Part shown: positions 24,911-37,777 of the stretch, one piece after another | Position numbering within the stretch: the first letter of the stretch is position 1 | Layout: every line of letters starts with the position of its first letter | Assembly: GCF_014839805.1 (NCBI RefSeq) | Contig: NC_051137.1 | Coordinates: forward strand, 7,553,170 to 7,617,169 | Reading direction: 5' to 3' | Origin: Manduca sexta | Taxonomy: Eukaryota > Arthropoda > Insecta > Lepidoptera > Sphingidae | DNA: 64,000 bases | The notes under the pieces: model-generated | Told to the model about the DNA's origin: nothing | The model's database searches: none | What the model saw: only the letters and a program-made list of their open reading frames with translations | Program-made: the position numbers and the translations under genes

Positions 24911-26034
24911 AATTAATTCCGAGCGTATACTAGCTTAAACGCTACACACCTCGCTTACGAATCCCTGCGTTGGCGTTTTCCCCGTACAACACTTTGCCTA
25001 AAGTCGTAATTTGTATTATGTGCGCATGGACTGGTCGTTACCATAAATATAAAAGGAAACTCTTGTTTGTTAATCTTGGTGTGCTCGCTGGGCTGCCACT
25101 ATCTATTGAATACAACGCATTGCTATGGCAGTAAACGTTACATATACAATTAAATACTCTCCTTCGCGAATATTCCCAATACAAAGTTTTTGTTGAAATT
25201 TTGTATACGAGCTTTATATCAAATATGGAATATTTTGAAAGAATAAACAATAGACCTGTAGAAATTTTACTAACAATAAATTGTATTATATTATATTCAA
25301 CAATATTCCATTATTTCCAATACTATTCTATACAATACTACATACTCACAGGATTTGTGTTTCATGTTTTCTATTTTTTTATTCGTGCGCGACGAAGTGA
25401 CTGTAAAGAACCTGTTGTTAATTACAGCGTAGTGTCCTGATTTTTAAATATAACCTATCAATAAAACAAAATTAAGATGTTCAAATCAAATCCTATAATT
25501 TTGCATGTTCTATTGAGCTTACGATTATGATCTAAAATTTAAAAAGAAGCTAATTTGATGTTGTAATCAAAGTGGGTAGTATAAAAATAGTTGTGATGTT
25601 CGATGTGTATGCGCCAAATTAGTTAGTTTTATTTGAGCATCAGATACAAAACGGTAAAGTATACCACCAAGGAATAAATATTGCAGTTCTAAGTATGGAA
25701 AAGATATTTTTATTTCAATAGTGAATTTGCAGTTTAACAAATTATTATGTATAACTAAATTTAAAGTATGCTACTCGTCGCATAAAAGTACAAGCCGACT
25801 AACTACAAAAGTCACACTGTAATATATGCTTCCAAATAATAAATAATAAAAAGAGTAAGTAGGTGCTATCTATATAAGCTGTTTAATGCCATTACTATCC
25901 AATAAAAAATATTTGAAACTTGAAACAAACCCTCGATATTATAAAGTGGATAAATTAGAGGTCTAGTATCAGCCTACTTTATTGACATTGATACAAAGAG
26001 TGAATATATTTTATTCTCTGCTATATCCTGGTAT

Positions 26035-26362
26035 GCGGCGATAGCCTAGTTGGGTGTGAAACGGTCTGCCGAGACGAATGTCCGCAGGTTCAAATCCCAA
26101 GGGCACACACCTCTGACTTTTTTAAAAAATCATGTGTGTATTCTTTGTGAATTTATCGTTCGCTTTAACGGTGAAGGAAAACATCGTGAGGAAACCTGCA
26201 CATCTGAGAAGTTCTCTATAGGAATTTCGAAGGTGTGTGAAGTCTACCAATCCGCACTAGGACAGCGTGGTGGACTAAGGCCTAATCCCTCTCAGCAGTA
26301 GAGGAGGCCCGTGCTCAGCAGTGGGCAAGTATATAATACAGGGCTGATATTATTATTATTAT
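26035..26362 (+). mobile_element. tRNA-headed SINE, family B, full copy
   Basis: Starts GCGGCGATAGCCTAGTTGGG, with B-box-like GGTTCAAATCCC, and ends CAGGGCTGATATTATTATTA with an (ATT)n tail. It is the best-preserved family B copy here and matches 16873-17197 with few differences (mainly in the A-run after GACTTTT). Confidence 0.88.
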
Positions 26363-27366
26363 ATCTTGGTATTAGGACTCTACAGCATTTCCTAAAATCC
26401 GTTTGGTCTTATATCTTTCATTAAATCGCGCTTTATTCAGACATGGAACAGAATAGAGCGGACTCGATGACTATTCCCATACACACAAGCCTCCCCATCA
26501 CAAGCGCACAAAGGGCCGAATTACACCCACTCCGTTAGTCCTCGCTCGTACGCTTTGTGTGTATCGTAGAATTGTGCTGATCTAGCTCCGTTGTCTCAGT
26601 TTGCCTTTGTAGTTATGTGTGATATTATTGTCTATAGTTCCCTAAGCGCACATATTAATACTCCTCCGTTTGGATGTTATAAAATATTCAGTAAGTTGAT
26701 CTCTTCAGTTGGTACGTATTTGAAGATCCGATCGCAATTCGCGTATTCGTTACATACGCGGGCTTTCCTAATGCTTAAAATAAATTTGAATTTTAAGAAA
26801 ACCCCAGCATCTAAAGACTTGTTCCAGTATTTGTGGCTTAATGAAAGCCGGTGAAGGATTTCGAAAAAGTTTAAAAGCCGTCATAAGGTGGCGCAGGTCG
26901 AGTATGCGTCACAACCTCTTGACCTAGAGCCGCGCGTCGTCGCGAAACGCCCCCGCCATATGTACCCGCAAATTTATTCAATCTTTATGCTTGTCATACA
27001 TTGTTTTTATATTGCATTAAATTTTAAATTTTCTAAATTAAATTCCTTAATAACCTTCAGAAAGTGACAAAACAAAGTTTTTGCACTTAAATCTAAATGA
27101 CTTACTGTAAAAGCACTTCAGTACTAAAAATTATATCTGAATGGTGGAGTTCATTCCAGCAGAAGGTTCTTGCCCGCGTGGCCGCTGTCACAGCCAAGAG
27201 CACTGATATTAATTATCTTCTAAAGTTAATAATTAACTTTCTAGTTACTCGTGTGCTGAGTTTGGCACTTCATTCAACTCTGGGTGAAGTAAATTTACCG
27301 TTGCAATTATGTATCTAATGTGCTGATAAAGGCCTACATAACCACTGTTAATATTCTATCAATTAA

Positions 27367-27579
27367 TCTATATATATTATAAAACAAAGTCTCTGTTATC
27401 AATTTGTGCTTGCATGTTATCAATTTTCTCAAAATGTTCTGAACGGATTTTTATGAAATTTGTTATGGAGATAATTTAAGACTCTCAGAAGATTATAAGC
27501 AACTCTCTATCCCGGGAAAATATACAGCGGGACTTTTTCCCGGAAAACTCCGACACGCGGGCGAATGTAGTTCTGTTAT
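27367..27579 (+). mobile_element. Helitron-like non-autonomous element
   Basis: 5' TCTATATATATTATAAAACA, then ATTTTTATGAAATTTG, the core ATCCCGGGAAAATATACAGC and GGGACTTTTTCCCGG, and the 3' ACGCGGGCGAATGTAG. The final CTAG has changed. It shares its 5' and core words with 19799-20012 (inverted) and 58488-58696. Confidence 0.7.
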
Positions 27580-28334
27580 AAATATAATCGAAAAACTATT
27601 CTTGCCAATGGATTTAAGACTCACTTTAAATATTAGTCTACTAAAATCAACGAGCACGCAGCCTGACTAAAATAATTTGTATTTAAAAAACGTATAGTGT
27701 TAACTATGCGAATCTTAGATAGCAATAGACAATTATTTGACTCACATATTTTTATATTATATCCCTTTGAGTTATAGAAGATATAACGGCCTACAGCGAA
27801 GAAATACGGGTTTCAAACAGGGCGGCATTACCGTGTCGGCTGGCATTTAATCAAAGCTCGTATCGACACTCTATTTAAACCCTACTGCACAATCAGGTAC
27901 AGTGGGAACACCAGTGGCGAAGAGTGATTTTTTTCAAAAGGTAAGCCGATGCAGAGACAAAAGACCCTATTTATCGTATCATGGTCAATTTTACAGAAAT
28001 CAAAAACTAAGACAAACGTAAATAAGCTTAGAAGGGAAGCCGGTAGGAATCAAGTTGTATGGACGCTTCGCCACTGGGGAACACATTTCTGAATCCGTAT
28101 AAAAAATCTACACAAGAAAAACTACATTAGGGGACCGGCCTATGCTTGATTTTGTACATTATTCTATATGTAATGGCTTTTAATACGAAAAAGAAGCACT
28201 TCTGCGAAAACAGCATAAGAATTGGTTAAAAAATGAGCGAGTAATTCCTATTTAAAATATTGTAATGTGCAGAAGTGGGCGTGATGTGGGGATATCGCTT
28301 CATCTCTTTTTTTCGCACGCGTCGTAATTCTCAA

Positions 28335-28346
28335 TGACGTCACGTG
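28335..28346. promoter_or_regulatory. Overlapping CRE and E-box
   Basis: TGACGTCACGTG contains a full cAMP-response element palindrome (TGACGTCA, 28335-28342) fused to an E-box (CACGTG, 28341-28346). It is a sequence match only. Confidence 0.25.
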
Positions 28347-28724
28347 TGGATATTTCGTCTCTTTTCTGTTTCTTGTTAATTACCCCTTCCACCGAAATTC
28401 AAAGACTTATAACTTGTTGATTTTTCACCGGATTTTAATCATTTCTTCTGTGTTATAATTTATATTATGTAAGTATTCGATAATTGTTAAGAACAAAAAT
28501 GAGTCCGGTACCCTTTTCTGGAGAATTTTACAGTTTAACTCAATATGTTTTAGGGGATTCTAGGTTCAGAAAGATGGATGGTAGTAGTCAGGCGCTGTTA
28601 AGCCATAACAAATCACAGAAGATTGCCCAGCCTGAATGCTCGTAAACCCCTTTCCTAGGTTAAATTAAATGAAGCAATGGCGACTGAAATAATGACAGGT
28701 GGTAGTAATAATGCTACTAAATAA

Positions 28725-28967
28725 AATACATAAACAACTGAACGAATTTGAATGAAATTTGGCAAACGGCTAGATCATATCCCGGAATAACACTTTTTAT
28801 CCCGGTAATTTGCTCCCATTGGAAGTTGATTGAGTCCCATTGATTTTTTATCAGATTATTTTTAATTGATTGCGCTGTGTCATGTTGCGCTATGAATTAT
28901 TAGCGTTTTAATGACTATTGTAGCGGGAATGGCTATTCACGCGGGCGATGTCGCGACTAACGCCTAG
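28725..28967 (+). mobile_element. Helitron-like element with intact 3' end
   Basis: It contains ACTGAACGAATTTGAATG, the core ATCCCGGAATAACACTTTTT followed by ATCCCGG, and ends CACGCGGGCGATGTCGCG with CTAG at 28964-28967. The 3' subterminal GCGGGCGATGTCGC can form the small hairpin typical of Helitrons. Confidence 0.6.
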
Positions 28968-28997
28968 TACAAACAATAACAGCCCGGTTTTTTAAAG

Positions 28998-29042
28998 TAT
29001 CTCACAGCTGGGCATGGGCCTCGTTAACTACTGAGAGGTTAT
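28998..29042 (-). mobile_element. SINE 3' tail fragment
   Basis: ACAGCTGGGCATGGGCCTCG...ACTACTGAGAGG is the reverse complement of the family B tail (CCTCTCAGTAGTAGAGGAGG, then CCGTGCTCAGCAGTGGGC). Only about 45 bp remain, 30 bp from the end of a Helitron-like element. Confidence 0.55.
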
Positions 29043-29341
29043 TAAAATAAACATTAGAAGAGATACTCTATATACGTAATATCTCTGCTGATTCAACTGG
29101 GATAATACCAGTATTTTACACATCTTTCTGAATAATAATAACATAAAAAATGCTTATGGACTGAAATTTTTATTAGTTATTGCGATATATCGCCTTTTCA
29201 CAAGCTCGTATGAATATCACATAATCTTTTGAAATAGTTGTCAAAGCTACGTTTTTCTGGGGAAAATATTTACGCGAACAAATAAACAAAACAACAAAAT
29301 CCATGTCTAAATTCTTTATAATAAATGAGAACTGAGAAAAA

Positions 29342-29406
29342 GCGGCGATAGCCTAATTGGGTGTGGAACGGACTGCCGAGACGAATGTCTACGGGTTCAA
29401 AACACA
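29342..29406 (+). mobile_element. SINE family B head only
   Basis: GCGGCGATAGCCTAATTGGG through the B-box-like GGGTTCAAAACACAAG, then an abrupt change to unrelated sequence. The tRNA-like head is kept and the body is lost, probably by deletion. Confidence 0.7.
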
Positions 29407-32400
29407 AGCGGATCTACTTTTCTTTTACGATGGCTGCTTTAAATACTTCGAGTATTGAGTCTTCGAAATGTAACTGTAGAATTCATATGAACCATATAAA
29501 ACGTCCTATCCTTCAATATCATATACAAACATACCGTCTGAATTCTCGTTACATACCTACTCCGTTCCTTCACGACAAACATCGATAAGGAGCAGTAATT
29601 ATTAAATTATCTTAAAATATATTAGTAATGATTATTTTATTATATATATTGTATAGTATGGATAATAATATTAAAAGCGTAGACTACGTTTCTTGTGATA
29701 GTTTATAGACGTAAGTACACTCTACTCGCTCGTTGTTTAAGTTTTATTTTTTTATTTTTAAGGGCAACGTTTTCCTGCTCCTCTTAGAGATTTATTTGAA
29801 ATTCGATTTTATTTTCCGATTGTAGCTAAGAACACATGATTGGCTAAAATACCTTAATATTACTAATATTTTATTGGTAGGTTTGAGTCCAAGATTATTT
29901 AAAGGGTACTTAGAATAACCCTACAGATATTTATAATGTTAGTAAGGTATTACGGTACTCAGTAGGTTTCTGTTAAAATTATGCCGAATGCAGTTGACTC
30001 CACGCCCGCATTTCCATATGACTACACAAACAATTCAGTTCAAGTCGCTGAGCTCATTCTCGTCTCTTAGTATCAAGTAATTAAGTACAAATGTACAATA
30101 ACTTAAATTTATTTTACAATTCAATTTTTAAATAAATTACAAGGAAAAACCGTATCCACAAAAAGAAATATAAATACAACTGCACTGCAGTTTAAGAGTT
30201 AAATAAAAAGGGGAACAAATGGCGGCGCTAAAGTAAAACATTTAACATCAAACTGTAAGCCACGATATGAGCCGGAACAGTTGGTTTTGTCACCTAGACG
30301 CGCCGTGAAACAATAGGAGTTGATGCGAGGGAATTAGTCAACGGTAACAGCTGTAAAAGTGCCACATAACAACAAAACAGGAAGTTGAAACAGGAGCAAA
30401 CGGAGTTTGTCGAGGGCGGTCTGCGGCTGAGGGCTGCGGGGGACGAGGTGACTCCCCCTGTGCTGTTTTCGCGAACTTCTATTACGATAGCATAAAGAAG
30501 AAAATTGTAGTTTAAAACGCAACGTTATATCAAAACGCATTCAGGTAAAAGTGCAGTAAATCAAACGCCTAGTTTATTACTGCAAATATATTTCCACAAA
30601 TGCGCCCGCAATAACAATATAGTACTTCGGTGTGTTCTCTTTAAATGTGCTCCATCCATTGTTGCAAGTAATGGGTATTGAAAAACTTACGAGTAATGTC
30701 GACCTTTACAGTTCCAGTGTGAGGGAAGAAAACTAATTTTGTTCAAATATGTTACAGAAGTGAGGAAATCGTCTAATGTAATTTCAGGATATTGCTTCCA
30801 TCGACCTATCAAGTTTTTGCGAAGGGCGAACTTTTAATATAATTGGAATAATATTTTTGTACCTTCCAATAATTCTTTTAATTTAAATAATAAGTCTACA
30901 GACTTGTTATTACGGTTAGGGAATTTTTACGTCTATTATAACAATATATTTTTATAATAAACACCTTATAATGTAACTTTAATCCGGTACCGCTTTGCCA
31001 ATCATCTTTAAACAATGCTTTAAATATGAAATGTTTATATATAAATAAAATGCTAAGTAACTCCTTATGAAAATGATAATTTAATAAGACGCTCGCCTAT
31101 CAGACATCTAAGTTATAAATGTTGAATTTGGCTCACAAATGAACAAGTACATTTATGTGTGTAACATCGTACTGATGTTTATTCTGTTGCGAATAAAATG
31201 CTCGGATAATACCCGTATTCACAGAGCATGTACTCTTGTTCAAATATACTACACTAATTCATTTAATGTAGCGTACGCCGGTGCGTTCATGTATGATGTG
31301 TTTCGAGTTGGTCAATTAGTTCATATGATAAAGGCTTTATTGCTATAATGTGGGACTAACTTGGTTTCTATTTATGTGTAATCATACGACTGTACGTTAC
31401 AGGTCTACTGCATTTCGAATTAAACAATGTTTTATGTCTTAGATATATATATATAGACTACGAGGTACTAGATTTTGCTAGTGTGACTTTAGTCGGGATA
31501 AAAGTCTTAATGTACGTTTTTCGGGGACAAATCCTATGCAAATCCAGTACTTAGTCTTTTGTATGCCTCGATCCAAATGCACTCGGATTTTGCCTTTATA
31601 CTTAAAACATGCAATCGTACTATTTTCACATACATTATATTATAAGAAAACTGCTTAAATTTTATTTATTTGTTTATTTTACAGCTAAAAATTGTTCAAT
31701 GTCATCAGTAAAAATGTATAAAACAATACAATTAAATTTGATTTCACTACACAATGGTTGAAAATTCGGCATTAAATGTGTTGCCGGTTGTCGCAACACC
31801 GCGATACTTAAGTATAGAGCACTAGACGACGCATTAGGAAGATTAAAACTTGTAAAAGCAAAGAAGCGAAGCAACTGTCTACACGTTCTCCCTACACTGT
31901 CACTGTTCCGCGCACGAGAGCTTATAACTTCCCCTAAAACGTGTCCTTCCATACAAAAAATACGAACAAAACATAAGAGTTTCGTTTTGTTATATTTCCA
32001 GGACCAACTTTACCTGACACGACGTGGCCACTCTGGTAATTGAAAATGCAGTTTAAGGTTTGTGTAATTCTAAGTATAAGCACTAAAATAGCTATATTTC
32101 CGAATATGCGTACACGAAATCAAAATTCAACGCCAAGTTGGAACATAACCGAACTATCACGTCTCATGTTTATAGCCGTATGCGACATCGGCTTAAAATG
32201 CGTGACAGCAATATCGGACGAGGCATATAATTTGTACGATCTCTGATAGTCAAAAGCAATACTGATACTATACGACGCATAGGGTCAGACGCGATGGTCC
32301 AATATGAATATGTTCCGTAAACTCGTCCAGATAGTTTCAGTTTTTTTATTATTATATTGTGTAGGCCGAGAAAGAATGAATACTGAAGAGTATTTATTAC

Positions 32401-32562
32401 ACATCCACTGAAAATTATATATAATAAAATTATTATAAAAATTTGGACTGATTTATATAAGAATAAGCAAAACCATTTCAATCTTGTTGATTTCCATAAC
32501 GTAAGTCGTTAATATACAATACGTAAATGTTAAAATGTAATTTTTCTATAACATACACTCAC

Positions 32563-32620
32563 CGATGATAAGCCGGAGGAGGCTGGCGGCGAGCAGGCCC
32601 AGGTCCGGAGAATTAGCCAT
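32563..32620 (-). CDS. First coding exon: start of a signal peptide
   Basis: Read on the minus strand, ATG at 32620-32618 opens 19 codons (MANSPDLGLLAASLLRLII) plus one base, then a consensus 5' splice site G|GTGAGTG (GT at 32562-32561). The exon is much more GC-rich than its surroundings and prefers C or G at third positions, as real coding sequence in AT-rich insect DNA often does. The start context is GACACATGGCT. The residues form the first half of a secretory signal: a short polar start, then Leu/Ala/Ile. The phase-1 junction fits the candidate exon at 16286-16454, which supplies the rest of the hydrophobic core and a cleavage-like site. The product should enter the secretory pathway. 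The family is not recognised. The ATG, donor and codon bias are seen directly; that the exon is expressed is inferred. Confidence 0.72.
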
Positions 32621-32760
32621 GTGTCACACTTGTGGGCGCATCGTCACTATCACCACATCGAGCCATTACATTAACTGCCGCCGCGTGCATAAACACTCAT
32701 AAAAACACTCCCACATAACATTCACATTTTTTCCCTTCAAACTGGCTGGAATTACTTAAC
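32621..32760 (-). promoter_or_regulatory. Candidate 5' UTR with several upstream AUGs
   Basis: Minus-strand sequence just before the exon 1 ATG. It contains ATGTAA at 32671-32666 (a minimal start-stop uORF). An overlapping ATG at 32666 opens a frame that runs past the main ATG and ends at a TAA inside exon 1. There are also two very short uORFs, ATGTGGTGA and one starting ATGCGCCCA. A GCAGTT resembling an insect initiator lies at about 32679-32674, next to a GC-rich GGCGGC stretch. The transcription start is unknown. If it is downstream of these AUGs they are irrelevant; if upstream, they would lower translation of the main frame. Confidence 0.35.
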
Positions 32761-35700
32761 CGTTTGCAAATTGCATTCTTGAAGAAACTATTCTAAATTT
32801 AAATAAGTTAAGGAAATTGGTAATATGAAAGAGTTTAAATATAAATTCACTTATTTAAATCTCATTTTGAACACAGGCAAAAGCCATCTTAAAGGCCTAC
32901 TTTAAAAATTAAAAACTGTTAATTTTATTTCTTTTATGCACACGCATATATTATGTGGACTACACATGAAGTTAATATTAACGCGAAAAGCAAAAGAATC
33001 AAAGTAATGATTGCTCGCCAATATAATACGTTAAACCGCAATGGTTCATATTTCCTAGAAACAAACATTGAATATTGCACGATAACTCATTCAAAATTGG
33101 TGGAACTTTTTTAATTTTCCCGCGAAATAAATGCACACTTTCGCCGTGATTTATTCAAGCACTGTTAATAACCTTTTAGACACAGAGAGAAGTGTAATTA
33201 TTATCTTTAAAATTGCACGTGAAATAAATGGAAACTACTTTCTAAAATACTTCATTTAAAAATACAAAATATAGATACAAATATTTTACAAGACTTGTGA
33301 ATGTGTATATAGATAATATTTATCAAAACCTTGTTACACCTCAAAAATCTAAGGAATGTCTAAAAAATAGAAAAAACCGCGAATATCAGCGCTTTAAAAT
33401 AAAAGCTAAGGCGAAAAGGAAGAAAATTTTTATCTCGTTGTCATGATAAAAGATAATAGTATTTCTGTATCTGTAACTTTGTGCCGAAAAAAAGAAAATT
33501 ACTTTGTCTCCGGCGGGGCCAAAGAAAATTAGAGGGCGCGACTTTTAGTCGGTCCAGTTATCTGTTGGTTAAAATGCAAATTTCTCTCTTTTGTTTGGAC
33601 AATCCGATTGACTATGCACTGCGTTTCGACGTTCCGCAAAAACATCACGAAAATGCTAAACACTCATCTATAAGCGGCGCAGATGTATATTCTATTGTTG
33701 AAAATATACAAATACTAAACATTCCTCTATTTTGCTTCATTACTTATCCAAGTACCATACGACCGAGAGAAAATTCTTGCAAATTTCAAGCTGAATAAGT
33801 AAAGTATTTTGTGATAACAAAAGACTACAATGTTTCAAGTTTGTAGCCTTCATATTTTTCGCGTATTAACGTTTTCATGCGGAATAATATAAAACTGCAA
33901 ACGTCACATTTCCGTACGCAAACCCGGTTATATTTAGTACTTAAAATATAGAACAACGGATAAAATCCAGGTATTTTCATGATGGATAAATATAACTACT
34001 ATCTACTCGCTTTACATTTTATGTTACAGTTGAAACATAAAAGATATTGCCTTTAGTTGGGTTAATCGTATCTACTTCACGTTTTTAAAATAGTTCTATC
34101 TAGTTAAATGAACAGTACCAAATACTTACCACACATTATCAGTGATCAACTACTGCCTACACACACTTGCGTATTGATAAAATTCTAATTTATATGCTTG
34201 AATAGGTATTTTCAGAAGTGGGTATTCCTAGAACTATTAAAGGAAACATAGATATATTCGAAGTTCTATTAGGCCTATTGAACGGGGTCTCTTAAATCTG
34301 TTTCCCTCGCATACGTACTTACCCTACAAAATAATATATTCGAAAAGTCCATGAGCGGAATACAAACGGGCTTGGGTCGTCTAGAGTGGCACTGGTAGTA
34401 TGAAAGGACTTCGAACAAAGCGGCCGAGGTCGCGTGATTCCAACCCTGCATTACGAGTAGGCAGGTTTGTACTTACCATTTTACCCAAACCCGCCTTTAT
34501 CTAGCTCTGACCCACCAACATTAATACAAATGAATTTACCTAACGAAAAACTCTACTTAATTATGTTTTCACGAACTGTCTCCCTAATAAAACAGTGTAA
34601 TAAATCATCATCAATTTAGTGTAACGTCACGACGTGTCTCAAATGAATAATATTTAAACTCAAATTAATAATCGATCGCTCCGAAATACAAACCAAATAG
34701 AAAGACCGAGTGTGAACAATCGAGGAAAAAGTAGATTATGAAAAAAAAACTTATTCGTAACACAGAGTAACGGCCAGAAGCTTTCAGATTACTTAAGCCG
34801 CGGCCACAGCAAACTTTTAGAATAATAAATTCTCTGGAGGATTAGAAGTGAGGATAATGGTGTCGCAAAATAAATCACGCTTTAAAAACTGTTTAAAAGG
34901 GGTGCGTCCTGGTGATTTGTGTGGTGTGCCGTGACGGGCCGAGGCGAGACAGGAGGCAACGGTTTACAGCGGGCGGCCGCGAGGCTCGCCACCCGCCCGC
35001 CACGCCTGTACAATGGAGATAAAAACAGGGCTACGTTGAGCGCATTTGTAAACCCGTCAAAATACCATAAACCATGTTGACATCCTCGCGGCCCATTTCA
35101 TATCAGAAAATAACCAACACCACCGGTATTTAAACTGTAAGTAAATGTTACAATTATGACTATAATACACACGTTTACTGAGAAAATGCCACCGAAACAG
35201 AACAAAACAAGTTCTAGACACTTACTGAGCGCACTCGGGCGCGTTCTGGTTCACCGTTTAAACTATGTATTGTTATTATAATCGTCATGAATGAAATTGG
35301 AACAATAGCAAATTTAATTTTATACTCGTGTATCACTACTTTATACCATTAACCGAATATTTACACACCATGCTGAATTGAAAATACCAATTATATACTG
35401 CGCAAATTGATACAAAATAATTAAGTAAGAAAATGGAATCATAACAGCACACGTACGTTAAAATATTAAAACTAAAACGAGACCAAATTTATTTAAACGA
35501 CATTTGTCTAAACGAAAGAAAGTATGATAACCGTATGTATGACTGTATCCTATGACTGTATGCGTACTGAGTACAGCAGGACGTGTACATAAACACAAGC
35601 TGAGCATGATATTTGTCATGGTCTGTTTGCAGTAAACTTTCAGTGCGAACTATACAGTACAGCGCGGTGACCACTAGAAATATGTCGCGCCGCATGCCTA

Positions 35701-37777
35701 CTGTTTTACGCAAAACACCGAAACTCCGTGTTGCGAGTTGTGAGTGCAACGTATATGGCAAGCTGTCAACGTCACGACTTTTTACAAGCATTCGTTTTAT
35801 TTTTACTCAAATTCACATTTTCAAATGTCAACTAAACACATAAACAAACCCGGTAACATTGGGGTGAAAGTATACGAATCCCTTTGAAATTTCGTACCAG
35901 GGACAAAATGTTCGTAAAATGAGAACATTTTACGAGCCTATAGGGAAATTAATTAAAGTTAATTATTCAGTAAGTGTCTTATTTCTAAGTAGATAACAAG
36001 CACAAAGAGCTAATTTAATTACATAATATAACTAGGGCCAATTAAGTCTTATGTATCTTTATTAAAGGCTCACATCTCAATAGTGTAACGTGACGCTTGC
36101 AATTTTGCTAATAATTTTATATTTTAAGTTTGAGTTAAGAACGTAAAATACACCAAATCTATCCGGAAACACCCGGCACCGAATAAATATTTGGCATTCA
36201 CTTAATAGAGGAGATAAAAGACAAACTTACATTGCGTCCCTCAGGAGCGAGGCAGGGTCACAGCATTTATATTAAACGCTACCTTTATCAAGGAAATATA
36301 ACTTCTCCAATATAGCAACACAATACACTCCACACGCGGGCACAAATTAAACTATGCCTGTAGTCGGTGAAAGTGTCGCGTAATTACTAAACAAACTACA
36401 AGCATAGAGTAAAGTTTTAGGCTTGTTTATAATATACCATATTCGTATAATATAGAGTCGAATCGGAATATTACTGCTGTCATCGCGTTTATTAAAAACT
36501 TTTGGAAATATCGTACACATTTTCAAACTTCATTCCCGTCGTACAATAAATATTCCTGTGGATTAAATTAAATCAGTGGAAATGTCAAAATGGTTGTTAC
36601 ATGAGTTATTGAGTTAACAAAGTCGGATATCATTTCACAATAAAATCAAGTCTTATATGTATTAAAGGGGATTGTTGGTAGAATTGACGTTTGATATTAA
36701 ATTTCTATTGCCCATGAACATTCTAAAATAATTCTTAAATTATTTTATAAATAATATTTACAAAACAAAAAACCGTTTTATAATTTCGCATCTCTCCTTT
36801 CTAACAAATAATTTTAATTACAATTTTAGATAATGAATCTGTGATGAGTTGAGAGCAAGCCTGCCTTTTATTTTATTATGGATTTAAATTTAATGACGGT
36901 TCATCATAGCCCTTTTGCATATTAAAAGCACCAATCAGGGCTATAAGTCGTCTAATGCTCGTTACTTCGGCAGCGAAAGGCTGAGGCCTCGAGAACTTCT
37001 GATCCGTTGGATCTAGATTAATTACTCGTCGGATAAGGTCGCCCTCGTTTATTTTCATTCTTTGGACTACTCTTGTATTCAATACGTACATACATCAATA
37101 TTCAGTTAATCCAATTACAGCTCATGGATTAAGTTTATTACAGCGCGAACAGATTGAATAGGTATTAAGCTGAATATTGCCGCGGATATTTTGTTATAAC
37201 TTCACTGCACCAACAAGATGGCACAAATTGCACTAATTTGTCATACATGTCGGGTAGAGATATACTGTGTACTATGGTATAGTATATATACCTTATTACA
37301 TGGCCTTTACATAAATGTGTACCTTTTCACGAAGTTCGCTCACGTTTCCGATATACGACAAGGCAGTGATTGTATCTGTACCTAAATGTATAAACTATGA
37401 GCAACATGTAATAAGAACTGAGTTCAGCTTTTTCTTCTATCTTGTCTTGATTCTAGAATAAATTGTAACAAATTGTGAGGTTTTTTTTTTGTTATATCGC
37501 ATCTTAGTTTAATGGGTAATCTTATTTATATTGTAGACTAGTATGTGTATTGCTTGCGGCTCCATTCGTGTTAAAGCCTTTCCCGTAACCAAAGACTCTT
37601 AAACATTGTAGGTCGCCACTTAATAAAAAAATAATTAGAAATACCATTATTTCCCATGAGAGCAAATTACCCGAATAAAAAATAGCCTATGTGATAATCC
37701 AAGGCATGATTTACTCATATGGCGATGTTTTATCCAAACCCATTCAGTTGTTTTTGTTATTACTTCTAATAAACTTC

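Larger units (their letters stand above)
16455..32562 (-). other. Predicted intron 1 of the minus-strand gene
   Basis: This span of about 16.1 kb lies between the two coding exons above. It begins (minus strand) with GTGAGTG and ends with AG before 16454 or 16469. It is AT-rich and full of mobile-element debris, listed separately: three SINE copies plus a SINE tail, four Helitron-like copies and a MITE doublet. It also holds a cluster of CTCF-like motifs and a CpG-rich patch at 24.8-24.9 kb. Outside those features I see no supportable exon on either strand. Long first introns with regulatory content are common in insect developmental and neural genes, but nothing here proves that class. Confidence 0.5.

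Noticed and set aside
24507..24938. Longest open frame in the window (143 codons, plus strand)
   Set aside because: No ATG near its start (it begins at TTG), half of it is AT-rich with poor codon bias, and its length is inflated by the CpG-rich patch, where stops are rare. No splice sites frame it.
31469..31560. Possible inverted Helitron-like 3' end (CTAGATTTTGCTAGTG... then GGGATAAAAGTC)
   Set aside because: Only two short words match the family. There is no 5' end, so the support is too weak to list.
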